Origin: Cichorium intybus
Taxonomy: Eukaryota > Streptophyta > Magnoliopsida > Asterales > Asteraceae
Direction of reading: 5' to 3'
Assembly (NCBI GenBank): GCA_023525715.1
Contig: CM042012.1
Coordinates: 59,237,205 to 59,301,204 of the forward strand
DNA: 64,000 bases
In this document: positions 34,911 to 46,503 of the stretch, one piece after another
Position numbering within the stretch: position 1 is the stretch's first letter
Layout: each line of letters starts with the position of its first letter
Program-made: the position numbers and the translations under genes
The notes under the pieces: model-generated
Database searches by the model: none
What the model was told of the DNA's origin: nothing
The model's input: only the letters and a program-made list of their open reading frames with translations

Positions 34911-36431
34911 TGGCAATGTGTTTGTGATCTGACCCCATTTTCTTGACGAAAACGACGACGCTTGATGACTCAGATGGTATGAATGGAGAATGGAATGGCG
35001 ATGGTCCAACTGTGTTTTAATTGTGGGCTTTACTGCCATGGGCTGGATCCAAATATCTTATTATGGGCTAAGCGATTATTGGGCTTCAATGCCTAGAAAG
35101 CCCATCGTTTCAATGGGCTGGGCTTCACTGCTCGGTACAAACTGAATTTTGAGCCTTCACTATCGACTGTCTATCGTATCGTATGTATGGTTAATAGAGT
35201 CTTGAGCCTTCAGTTACGAGATCAATGTTTACACTTTTTTGGGCCTTAAAACGAAAGTTGAGAAAGGGCTAGCTTCATTAATATAGTTAGGCCTGAAGTT
35301 TTACCGATGCATTGATCTTTCGCGAATTTGACCAAAGTTGCGCTTTAAAAGTTTAGATGTTTGGCATATGATGGAAATTTTTGGAATATAGATGTTATCA
35401 CTCCGGTATACACGGGCTTGGTATTTCGGATTGGAGATGTTTTGCTTGTGCTCGTTGGATGTCGTGCACTTTTGTTCGTTGTTGAATCACTTTGGTACCA
35501 TCTTGCATCCTTCGACACGTATCATATTGTTCGGCACTTCGATATATTTTTCATTCTTATGGTTCGGTAATGTTTTATAGTCAACACATTTTTAACGAAG
35601 CCTACCTATTTACCAACATATTGTCGAAGTCATGCATTGTACATATTCTGCTGCTCGGTATGCATATATTCTTTATTCTAGTGCTTGATCAAGTTGGATA
35701 TGGCTTTATTATAGATGTTTGTTGCGTACATGTAACTAGAAGCTCTATTTTTTATATTCTTCCACTTTTGATCCATTTGATTTAGTCATTGGTGATTTAT
35801 TCCACATGTCGAGAGGGAGTTCATCATATTTATATCCATTCGAGCACATTCTCATGCCTACACGATGTTTTATGGCATTGTTTCAGTCATAAAAGGGGGG
35901 AGAATTAAGGATGGTCATTCTAGAGTCGGATTGTCATTTTTTGAATAGACGATTTTCTGCGGAATCTGGGAGAGACTTATCGATGTTGGGTATTACTTTA
36001 AGTCTAGCTATACTTATGTTTATTTGATGCCATGACTTGGGCATTATTGACTCTTGACTTCGGTTTTTCTCGATCGAGTTCGGTTGAGAATTGGGTTTTT
36101 GGATTATTACATGATGCTTTTCAGTGATCATTATATTGGCGGATTACTTCACGATTACATTTTTGGAGTCCGATGTGATGAAGATAGGGAGTTTTTCACA
36201 TTTACGAGGCGATTTGGATTTCGATTCCGAAGTGGATTGCATTGACGGGTCTATGCTTATAATGTTTATCTTCGGGATTACTTTTCGTTGCTCGAGGTTG
36301 AGAGGTCCTCTAGAGCATGGTTATGTTTGTCTCTATCTTTAGGCTTGTGTTTGGAGACTACCGATGTATTAAGACTCGAGGATTCATTTCTACACCTTGC
36401 GTCATTATCGGCTTTGATTTTGCTAGTTGAT
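34911..36431. other. Unassigned stretch
   Basis: Several overlapping open frames of 60-97 codons occur at 35,360-36,340 on both strands, but none shows a recognisable motif. Base composition is similar to the decayed retroelement DNA around it. Confidence 0.35.
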
Positions 36432-38105
36432 TGACACGTCGCAGTCATCGATGCGGTCAAAGATACTAGATTTAACCTTACTATTCAATAGCTAGAGTAA
36501 GTAAGAGTCAAACTGTGGATTTCGTGGTTAGCACTGTTGTAACCATAACAAAACCGTACTATATGGGTCACTCTATAACAGGCGTATTACTACACTTGAT
36601 CCCAAATTAAACTCGAGACAAACATAAAAATATCAATCAAACTAGATCTACGCATGAACTATAGATCAAAACACCGATGAACTAAAAACCAAATCTTTCA
36701 TAAGTAAATAAAACTGGCAATCATTCTTGAAACCAAAACCAAAACGGGAGCCTAATGATTACTCCTAGAACAGAAAACTGATCTATGTGGTTAGAGAATT
36801 TTCTGAATGCGAAATACTCGTAGCACAAGAGTCGTTACAAACCCGAAAATGTTGCAAAATAAAGTAAAACTAGCCAACTACCAAGTAAACTGAAAAGCTG
36901 TGAAATTGAGTCAAAGATGCTAGAGATCTACTCGATGGATCAGTCTTCGTTCCCCAAAATTCGACCTAGGAGCCTCTATTTATAGTTGTGAAATCCGGTG
37001 GCTCGCGCTGCCGACCATGGGTTTTCGCGTCGTGAGTCTAGCCTTATCTCGATTCCTCGCGTTTTGAAATTCAAGTCAAACCAAATCACGTTCTTATCCA
37101 ACACATGGCGCCGCGAAGAGTAAACCCCGCGTCGCGAGTTTCTCTAAACCCTTATCCTTCGTTTCTTTATCTTTATCTTTACTAAATTTACACTTTAAAC
37201 CCTGCAGTTTAATATAAATACCAAACAAGACAACTTACACTAAAAGTGAGCATTATTAGTCCTTTTACAAAGATAAAATAACTAAAACACGGTACAATAA
37301 CGCGTAAAATGTGTAGGGTTTTATACAATCAACGAACAACAAATTTCCTAAGTTCACATGCAACCCTAGAAAGATCTATGTTTTCTTCTATGAAGATATA
37401 AACTAAAAACCAAAGGCCAACATTTATTTCTAAATATCAAAATAAGAATTAACCAACCTTTTGATCTTCTTCTTGAAGCTAGCAGCAAACAGATCCTGCC
37501 TCAAATGCAAGTCACACCCAAGCTAAGGAGAAGAGAATCCAGCAGAGTTCCTTTGGTTGAAGTTGGCGCAAGAATTTGGGTGCCAGGAGGTTCCTTTTAT
37601 AGCCTCCAAGGGTTACAGCTGAAACCCTAAGGAGCCTCCTAAGTGGGCAAGCCTGTTGACCACTTGGACCAGACTACTTAAATCCTAATTAGGGTTTTCG
37701 CCAACCCTAGAGGAAGCCTCCAAGGTGGCGCCACTTTTGGCCCCTGGCCACTGGCTTGCCAGTTATTCAACTATTTAATAAATACAAACTAGTCCCTACA
37801 CTTATAATTAATTAATTTAATCACTAAATTAAATCCAATTAATTCTAGATTAAATCTTAATTAATTATTATAGTTTCTAATTAATATATTAACACTTAAA
37901 TATATTAATAAACTATTTATTTATTTCTATTGATTTATTAAACAATTAATAAATCAACATTTCACTCTACTGAACTCTACACTAAGCCTCCAGCTATGAG
38001 GGCAACCCAAATGGACTTCGCTTCAATTAATAAGATAAATACAATTATAAGCCATGGCTTAGACACCAAATCCAACAAAATATGCAACATAAAAGTGCGT
38101 TAGCA
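36432..38105 (-). repeat. 3' LTR of X-family (Tat/Ogre/Athila-like) element, copy X4
   Basis: On the minus strand it begins TGCTAACGCACTTTT at 38,105, just after a polypurine tract, and ends GACGTGTCA at 36,432. The TATA box (TATAAATA on minus, about 36,984) follows GC-rich paired words. A copia LTR is nested at 37,310-38,077. This copy is still joined to internal sequence and so identifies the whole X family. Confidence 0.8.
37310..38077 (-). mobile_element. Copia solo LTR related to element M, nested in X4
   Basis: On the minus strand it begins TGTTGGATTTGGTGTC, shares the 'ttgccctcat' block with 1-365 and 12,373-12,661, and has the same AT-rich ttaattaa core. AAAAT occurs at both edges, probably the target duplication, though it overlaps the terminal bases. 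No internal region is attached. Confidence 0.7.
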
Positions 38106-38150
38106 AACACCCCACACTTGTGCTTTGCTTGTCCCCAAGCAAAATAGAGC
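38106..38150 (-). promoter_or_regulatory. Polypurine tract region of the X element
   Basis: The minus strand reads TTTGCTTGGGGACAAGC then AAAGCACAAGTGTGGGG just before the LTR. This arrangement is characteristic of the Tat/Ogre/Athila group of Ty3/gypsy elements. Confidence 0.8.
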
Positions 38151-39150
38151 TTTTAAGAACTTATATCAAAGACTCGAACTTTCTTGAAAATCCTTAGTTT
38201 CAAAGTTTATTGTTATTTCCTGAAGTTAAGTTAAAAATCAATTTTTGAAAAGAATGACCAGAATACCCTTGGAATTCACGACTTTCTAAATAACTATTGA
38301 TTACAAACTTTCTGTTTACAACTGTGCAAACTTACTCGTTCAAATTCAAAAGGTCGTTAAGGAAACTCCATGACTTTCTATGTTGTTTGTGTAACGAGCT
38401 TTCAACAACATCATCCCAGATCAGTTGACCTTAAGTAATGAGGTGAGGGAAATCACTCTTTTCATATATACCAGCTTGAACAATATATGCCACTGATTAA
38501 ATTTTTCCTACTGATTCCCAAACTTATGATATTTCTAAATCAAAACTATTTTCAACTTCTGAATAAACTCGACTTATTTTAACTAAGAGTAGCATCAAAC
38601 AGTTATAAAGTATTTATTGAAAAATACCAAATTGCTAAAATTTTCAAAATTGTTCGTTTCTACGATACAACTTCCCATAAATTTTAAACTATTCACAAAA
38701 ACTCTATCTTTTCAACTCTCTTTTTCGACTGCCTTCAGCCCACACTTTAAACCATACAACGTCCTCGTTGTATAGAAGATAAATTTAAAACAAAAGGAGA
38801 AAAAGAGTTATCCCTTAGGACGACGAAAACGCTTGACTATTGGGATCGAAGGTATATCAGGGTTGATTGTATGTTCTCGTTGCTCGATGATGTTCCAGGA
38901 TTGTGGCGCAGCAGTAAACACGACTGACATAACCCAAGTGTAGGGGTACAATGACCCCACACTTGCGTTATGCTAATATCCAAAGGTTGGTGCAACACAA
39001 TAACATAAGTGGCTAATACTATTCACACACATCAGGTTTCATCAAAAAAAATATTAAGTATGAATATACAAAAGTTTACAAAATTTCTAAATTAAAAAGA
39101 AAAATAAAAAGAAAGGAGAATAAAAAGGAACAAGAAAATACTATGAATTA
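38151..39150 (-). other. X element 3' untranslated region
   Basis: Non-coding sequence between the env-like ORF and the polypurine tract. A second 'cccacacttg' stretch near 38,956 echoes the tract. Confidence 0.5.
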
Positions 39151-39406
39151 TCATCGTGGTGGGTGCCTGAGGATCCGACACCGTCTGAACCAGTAATAGG
39201 GAATGGTGGTGGCTCCTCAATCCCTAGGTGTAGCATGATAGCGCCCTGGCTCTCGGCTAGCCATCTCTGTTGGGCCTCCAACCTGGCCACCATCACTGCC
39301 AACTCTTACAGGGCATCCTGGACATCTACAGGCTGTTGTGCGGGCTGTGGTGGCGGCTAAACTGGTAGTACTGGCTGCTCAACCCTCCTCCGCCTCTGTG
39401 GCCTGA
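39151..39406 (-). pseudogene. X element env-like ORF, C-terminal part
   Basis: A minus-strand frame reads RPQRRRRVEQPVLPV, then PPPQPAQQPVDVQDAL, then ELAVMVARLEAQQRWLAES and GIEEPPPFPITGSDG. Two stops interrupt it, both consistent with CAG-to-TAG or CAA-to-TAA changes. It continues the ORF at 53,516-54,090 once element G1 is removed. Confidence 0.65.
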
Positions 39407-40113
39407 TGTAACATCCGGTTTCTCATACAAAGTACACCCAAAAATTTTCAACAAATTGTACATTAAAAATGGGTATACGTGTACTAAACCATAGAAAACA
39501 ATATGTTATCATGCACTAATTACAACAAAAGGTCCTCACGTTACATACCAGGCATTACAAATAAATCTAATTCAACTAAAGGACAGGCTCTAAACTTGTC
39601 CTTCTTTCTTTATCACATGTCTTCTCCTATCACAGCTACAGATACCTGCAAAACAACATATAACTCAAGTGTAAGCTTATAAAGCTTAGTGAGTAATCTC
39701 AATTACACTCCAGTAATCTTTCTCAGTATACTTTCTCGTCATTCTCTTTTGCTAATATCATTAGCAAATATTCGCCTTCTCTTAACTCTGAAACTTGCAA
39801 ACATATTAGCTTTACAAACACCAGCTAATTATTAGTGTCATCAACTCAATAATAAGTATCACAACTGATACTACTTATAAACTCAATCACACACACTCGT
39901 ATATACTCATTATACAATAAATTATACTCAATTTTAACAACCATCATGGTTGTAGCAATCAAACTCAAAGATTCTTTAACTCACTCACTCTAGCATATAC
40001 TCTGCTTTTATACTCAAATATAGACCGTAATCCGTCTCTCGTTATCCACAGATAACTGAACCACTCTAACTCTAAGCTACATCAATATCAACACAACACA
40101 CACATATATGTAA

Positions 40114-40223
<110 letters not shown>

Positions 40224-40812
40224 ACAAGGTATAATTCTTACTCAATTATTCAAAAGTACTCACATGATATCGACTTAGTATGTGGAACCCTCAATTTATG
40301 CGTATCGGGCTCCTGTTCGCTAGACTTGACTATATCACCATAGTCTAAATCCATTCTCCAACATCCACAATCATCTGAATAACATCTATCTCAAAGATGT
40401 ATAAATCAAAAGAGGAAAAAAAGGAGTATAAACGGTAAATATCAACTCTATATTTACCGAAACCCCTAAATCCGCGGTTCTACTCATTCAACCGTAGAAA
40501 CTCGACAATAATCACACCAATTACTCTAAAGGCATCAACTATCAATTTATTAACAACATATATAACAATATATAACTAAATAACTGAAATCAAAGCTAGG
40601 GTTTCAAAACCCACAAAACGAAGAAATCACTCACCTCGATGAATTAGGAATCAAGAACGCGTTTACGGGTTTAGATTGAAGTCTCCATACGTTTCCCCAC
40701 GCATCCCCTGGCTCAATTTGGCGGAAAATCGCTTTAGGAAGCTTTGGAATGAAGTTTGGGTCTATTTTTCCCGAAATGAGCATTTTCTGCACTTTAAAGG
40801 CTCTACACGCGT

Positions 40813-41033
40813 AACACGGCCCGTGTTAATACAGCACGGCCCGTGTAACTCACGGATTTCTCTCAAAAATGGGTCTGTAGCGGAACACGACCCGTGTTCT
40901 CAGAACACGACTCGTGTTTCACACAACACGACCCGTGTTCTCTAAACACGACCCGTGTATGTTACGGAATGCCCAGATAATCCCAAAAAGTCTCCTACAC
41001 GACCTGTGTTACTACAACACGACCCGTGTAACC
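40813..41033. repeat. Array of ACACG-N-CGTGT palindromes in G1 3' LTR
   Basis: About nine copies of a 12-15 bp palindrome, for example AACACGG C CCGTGTT at 40,813-40,827 and GAACACG ACC CGTGTTC at 40,883-40,899. The homologous stretch in the other LTR (53,219-53,380) has fewer copies. Confidence 0.9.
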
Positions 41034-41168
41034 TCTTTTTAGCATTTTTCAACCTCAAACTTCCTCCAAATGGGATTCTAACTACCCAAACTCATGCAAC
41101 AATCTAACCAATCGTAATTACACTAAGATTATCTCAAAATTTCTCAAATTTAATAATACGGTATTACA

Positions 41169-41195
41169 AGTTCTTACCCCCTTCAAAAGATTCTG
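41169..41195 (-). promoter_or_regulatory. G1 polypurine tract
   Basis: The minus strand reads CTTTTGAAGGGGGTAAGAAC immediately before the TGTAATACC start of the 3' LTR. Confidence 0.85.
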
Positions 41196-43216
41196 TCCTC
41201 GGAATCTCTTGGAATAGGTATGGTTTATACAACCGCCTCACCACCGCAATCACACATCACGTATGATAATAATATTATCCTCTCGTCAGCTCATATGACA
41301 TGTACATACTGTCATATTTCATTTACTCATAATATAGGTAACACCACTATCATCTTCATAAGATGATCTCTATAGTCATATTGACTATCATCATTGCCAC
41401 GTGGGCAAATCCTTACTCTTTTTAGAACATACCTTTTATTTTAGCTTTGTCGACAATCAGGTGTCTCACCTTACTCCTCAAGTGATACTTCAATCAATAT
41501 CCTCATTTATATACACTCATATTTATGGCTCACATCGAGTCATATTCTCAGTAGACCATCCATTCTATTTGTATTATTAATATTAATTAACTATTTAGAA
41601 TTCAACTTCCATTTCAAATCTCATTGAAATGATTTATTCTAACTCAATAAGAAAAACGGTCTCACCGTTTACAACTCATACTCTCTCAATTCATTCTTCC
41701 AAATCCAACATACAAGTTACGATTTCTCCTATTAACACATTCTCAGCGATCAGGGTAGGAGAAATACTCATACAGCATAAAGACATAGACATTAAAATGT
41801 CTCACTCATGTCACACAATTTATCAACACTAAGATTAAAAATCCAGAATTAACAAAATATTATAAACAAATCTCGAGTTTCACTCACGCCTTCTCTGAAT
41901 TTGTTATTTAACTCTCGACACTTTGGTCATGCAAGACCCGTTTCAGTTGTCTCATCACTACAACCGATTTCAACTTCTCCGAAAGCTCGTTTATCTCTAC
42001 TCCCACTTCAACACACATATTAGGTTTTTCACCCAATATACAACTTACAATTCTCAACCAAGAATGGCTCCTCTTCATCCGAGTCCAACAACATACCTCA
42101 TGTTGTTTCTCTCGATGTACTCACTTATTATATCATCTCTTATGTGGATAATCCACATCATATTCTCAATAAATCATTTACTCTATTAAACTCGATAATT
42201 TATTATCAAATAAATTCTCAACACAACCATATATATTCCTTCTGACACACCATCAGTAAGGATTTTCTTCTCGTCATTTCTCCCTTGTTATCATCTCAAT
42301 CTCCAATTCATCAGAATGACATAGAATAGGTTATATATACAACTCACCGAAATCTCTACACATGGCTCAAAATAATAAAATCTGACACCGCAATCTCTAC
42401 AATGGGATCATATCTCATTATCCGATTTACAACAAAAAAAAATATAATTCAACACTATCATAGCAATATCTACTATTCGTCGTCTCATACGAATAATAGT
42501 TTTGTCATCTCGACATTCACACATTTATGTCATTGGCAGTAATTGATTTGATTGCTAAGGAACGAATCCTATCAATCACAACCACAATTACTTTCCTCCT
42601 CTTTTAACTCATATCTTCTCATCATGTATTTATAAATCTCTATCTCGTTCAACATGCAAGAAATCTCACACATTCTCAACACGACTACATTACAAACATA
42701 CTTACTCACAGCATCACTTCTCAACAGTATTACTCACTGTATTATTTCACAGTACTCCCGTACTGTTACTCAACCTCTGATTCGTCCCTTTCTCAACCCA
42801 CAATATTTCAAGCCACACAGGCTTACTGCTACGTTCATAATTATCCACACACAAGGATATTATATTTCTCATTACTTTGAATCACCATAAAGTACATGCC
42901 TGTCTACACACAAGCACAACTCTACAGTACCACTCCAGCTCAACTTATGGTACCCCGTACCATTCTCTTATCTCGTTACTCACACCATCTTATAGTACAC
43001 CGTACTATTCTCAAAACTCGCCATTCATCGTTATCTTACGGTACCTCGGACCATCCTCTGATCAGATCATGGTACCTCGTACCATTCTCAATCCATCTCC
43101 TATTTGACTCTAGCGGGTCTCCGCTACGGTCTCGAGCCATATAGACTCACCATCACTCCTCATTTTGTCTGATTCATATCAATTTTAATTACTCTAACCA
43201 CAAGGTACTAATTACA
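41196..43216 (-). repeat. G1 interior: dense unrelated and related stem-loops
   Basis: Clear hairpins (plus coordinates) are ATATGACA/TGTCATAT 41,293-41,317; ATCATCTT/AAGATGAT 41,349-41,367; ATAGTCA/TGACTAT 41,372-41,388; CTACTATTCGT with ACGAATAATAG 42,470-42,499 (one mismatch); ACAGTAC/GTACTGT 42,749-42,766; ATGGTAC/GTACCAT 42,947-42,963; ATAGTAC/GTACTAT 42,992-43,008; ATGGTAC/GTACCAT 43,069-43,085; TAGCGG/CCGCTA 43,111-43,126. The GTAC family keeps loops of 3-4 nt while arm bases change in pairs. No coding sequence. Confidence 0.85.
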
Positions 43217-43701
43217 TGGTCTCACAGAAATATGTGATCTCAACCTTATCTACTCAATACGTGGCCCCACAAAATATGTGGTCTCCACCATGTTTATTCA
43301 TTATGTGGTCCCACAATATATGTGGTCTCAACCACCTTTACTCAATATGTGACCCCACCAAATATGTGGTCTCAATCACACTTACTCAATATGTGACCCC
43401 ACCAAATATGTGGTCTCAATCACACTTACTCAATATGTGACCCCACCAAATATGTGGTCTCAATCACACTTACTCAATATGTGACCCCCACCAAATATGT
43501 GGTCTCAATCACACTTACTCAATATGTGACCCCACCAAATATGTGGTCTCAATCACATTTACTCAATATGTGACCCCACCAATTATGTGGTCTCAATCAT
43601 ATTTACTCAATATGTGACCCCACCAATTATGTGGTCTCAATCACATTTACTTAATATGTGACCCCACCAATTATATGGTCTCGATCACATTTATTAGGTA
43701 A
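43217..43701. repeat. 44-bp minisatellite, about 11 units, each a nested hairpin
   Basis: Units start at 43,217 (degenerate), 43,261, 43,305, 43,349, 43,393, 43,437, 43,481, 43,526, 43,570, 43,614 and 43,658. Each contains an inner CCAC...GTGG inverted repeat. An outer pair is GTGG/CCAC in the two units at 43,261 and 43,305, and GTGA/TCAC in most later ones. One isolated unit recurs at 43,981. Confidence 0.92.
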
Positions 43702-44904
43702 TTAACCCAATCTCTAGGCCAATTAGGCCTACATGAACCACTCTAGGTTCTCTCAATTATAACCACAAGGTACTCTTTATGTGGTTACTCGGGTGTCCTC
43801 TGACAACTCTGTCACAAATATCTCATTATGTGACAACTCCAAACCACATAATTCAACTCTCAGCATGTCAACTCATGATCAGTTATAGTGTGCAATCTAC
43901 TACACACTTACCGTCTTTCTCAACTCATACTCTTTTGGCTATTTCAGCCATTCATTTTGACCAATCATAAGTACTAGTCATGTGGTCCCGCAAAATATGT
44001 GGTCTCAACCACAAATTACTCGTACGCAGAAATCTCATCACAATTGTAAAACAACAAGTAATATATTTTTCACCATTTATATTCTCATTATACACACTTC
44101 TCCATGGTTGCTAAATATTCGCCAAGCAACCACATATATTCTCAGTTATACACAATCACAAAGCACTCATTATGTGATATGTAAACCTTACCTCAAGTGG
44201 ACACGAGATTCTCATCTCAATGTCGGTTACTACACTTCATAACCATAATTCTCTAACACATGTAAATTCAATTGATCTTTTATGTGTCCAAATATTTCAC
44301 ACATATTCTATTACATGTATTATTAACAATTAAATACGCGCGACTCGTTACAACTAATATATTAAGTAAAATCACTTACATATCTCATAGCAAGAAATCT
44401 TGTCTTTTCATTAGCTGAAACTCTCATACTTCGAATCTCAACTATTGAGTGTACTCGGCTGCACTCACATGTCTCAACTCTTAGCTCATACTCATCTTAG
44501 GCTCATACTCTTTTTCATCATCAGTTGGAATTTCGTCTCATCTGGGATCTCATCTCATCATCAGCTGAAACTCATCATCAACTGGAATCTCATCTCATCT
44601 GGGATCTCATCTCATCATCAGCTGAAACTCATCATCAGCTAGAATCTCATCTCAATTAGTATCTCATCTCGTATTCAGTTGATATCTCATCATCAACTGA
44701 GGTTCTTCTCTCCTCGTTAGCTGATATCTCTTATCGGCCAAAATCTCTTCTCATCATCCACTATTGATCCAACCATTGTGACCAAATTATCAACTCGTCC
44801 TCCTCTGTCTCCATATCTATATTCACGCATAGAATATAATAATAACAAATAATAATGTAACATAATAGTTATTCTTAATTTTTTTACACTAACATCTGCA
44901 GTAG
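43702..44904 (-). other. G1 interior, remainder
   Basis: Non-coding. It holds more stem-loops (TAGGCC/GGCCTA near 43,715; GAACC/GGTTC near 43,736; TGGTTGCT/AGCAACCA at about 44,105-44,132) and degenerate repeats of 'tctcatcatcagctgaaact' at 44,510-44,760. Ends at the AGTAG duplication flanking G2. Confidence 0.7.
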
Positions 44905-46488
44905 AGTAACACCATGATACTTTTGTTGAGTATTAAAATGTTAATCATAGTGTATTTATGATTTAATATGGTGTTCTAAGTATTAGAAAGTTAATACTAG
45001 AAAAAGGGTAAATTGGTCATTTTACCATAAAAGGGTAATTTGGTCTTTTGGACAGGAAAGGATTTGATTTGTAATAATATTTTGAGTTTTGGACTTAAAA
45101 TGTTATAAACATAAGTTTTTGTCATAAAAATTTGACAAGTGTGGCAAAAGTTCAAGAAAAGGGACTTTGAGGACTAAAATGTAAATTCTGGAAATATAAA
45201 AGATAGAACCTTTCCCCATTTGTTGAGCTGAACATTTGGAAGATACGGGAGAGGTTTTGATCATACGATTTCTGGAAAAAAGACCAAAAAGGATTTGAAG
45301 AAAGGGTTGGAAGATTTGAAGTTTCCAAGCAAAAGGTACGGGACGAACGGTTGTAGTGTATACAAAGACAAGAAACAACCGGAACTAAATGCAGCGAGTA
45401 TCCAGGTGAGTAATCTCACTTATATCATATATGATATGTATTGATTGGACTGTTACAGATTGAAACAGATTCGGGGGACGAAATTTGACAGTTTACAGAT
45501 GCGTTTAAAAGACAATACCAGATAAGCCGTGAGTCTGCGAAAGACAAGAACGGAGCTATGAGTCAATGATATGACAATACCAGATAAGCCGTGAGTCTAC
45601 GATAGACAAGAACGGAACTGTGAGTCAACCTTTAAAAAGGCAATACCGGATAATCCGTGAGTCATTGAAATGACAAGAACGGAGCCGTGAGTCTAGGCAA
45701 AAGCGGGGCAAACCCGTGAGCCATGAATGTTTATGAAATAAAATGTTATTAAATGGTGCGGCCACTTGTGGCTATGATATTGGATATTATATCCAACTGG
45801 TGCGGCCTTACGGCTATGATATTGAACTTGAATCTAAATGGTGCGGTCTTTTGACCATGATATCGGGTTATTGAACCCAGCTGGTGCGGCCTTCGGGCTA
45901 TGACTTATATATTGAAAATGTTTTGGTGCAGCTTATATAGCTATGACACAGGGTGCGGCTTAAATAGCCATGAAATACGATGCGGTCAATTGTGACTAAG
46001 AAATATGGGACAAAAATGTATGCAAATAACAACCCTTGAGACTATGCGGTAGGATGTGCAATCCTAAAAGATATACGGTCAGCCAGAATGACTAGGAGTT
46101 TGGATCCGATATCCCGACAGAGATATACGGTTATGAGATTTATCATATATAGGAAATTATATATATGAATATATTCTTATACGTGTTATTTGCAGATATG
46201 ATTACTCACTGAGCTTTATAGCTCATGTTATTTGTTAAATGTCCCTGCAGGTTAGCATGACCCTGATAAGGGAAAAGATAGAGTCCGTGACTAAAGAAGT
46301 GGGACTTTTAGATGCTGTCAGTAGCAGCCCGGCTTCAAAGGAGATTACGGTATTTTATACTCTCCTTGATACACTTGTACCCGTTTTTAATAAAATGTAC
46401 CCCTTTTGTTATGGTTTTATGTATTGAAACCTTTGTTTTAAATGAAAAATTTTCAGGGGTGTTTTTGTTTTAAAAGTCGGGTGTTACA
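44905..46488 (+). repeat. G2 5' LTR with tandem repeats and hairpin array
   Basis: Three to four repeats of about 70 bp ('ccagataagccgtgagtc' type) lie at 45,510-45,730. A hairpin array follows at 45,755-46,100 in which most units read g-t-g-c-g, stem, loop, stem, t-a-t-g-a: GCCAC/GTGGC, GGTC/GACC, GCC-TTCG-GGC, AGCT/AGCT, GGCT/AGCC, GTCA/TGAC, with TTGGATA/TATCCAA and GGGTT/AACCC in between. It ends GGGTGTTACA. Confidence 0.93.
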
Positions 46489-46490
46489 AG

Positions 46491-46503
46491 TTGGTATCAG
46501 AGC
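46491..46503 (+). promoter_or_regulatory. G2 primer-binding site
   Basis: TTGGTATCAGAGC, a perfect match to the common tRNA-iMet primer site, two bases after the LTR. Confidence 0.95.

Noticed and set aside
43217..43701. Regular 44-bp repeats resembling a CRISPR array
   Set aside because: Units are contiguous with no unique spacers, lie inside a plant LTR element and have no cas genes nearby.
41629..44642. Several plus-strand open frames of 60-88 codons in the G1 interior
   Set aside because: Pyrimidine-rich repeats, Ser/His/Thr-rich translations, no motif, and on the antisense strand of the element.
45103..45378. 91-codon minus-strand frame repeated at 50,422-50,697
   Set aside because: Both copies are inside the duplicated LTRs of G2, so identity reflects LTR identity rather than protein conservation.
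46239..46427. 62-codon plus-strand frame repeated at 51,558-51,746
   Set aside because: Same reason: it lies at the LTR end of G2 in both copies with no known motif.
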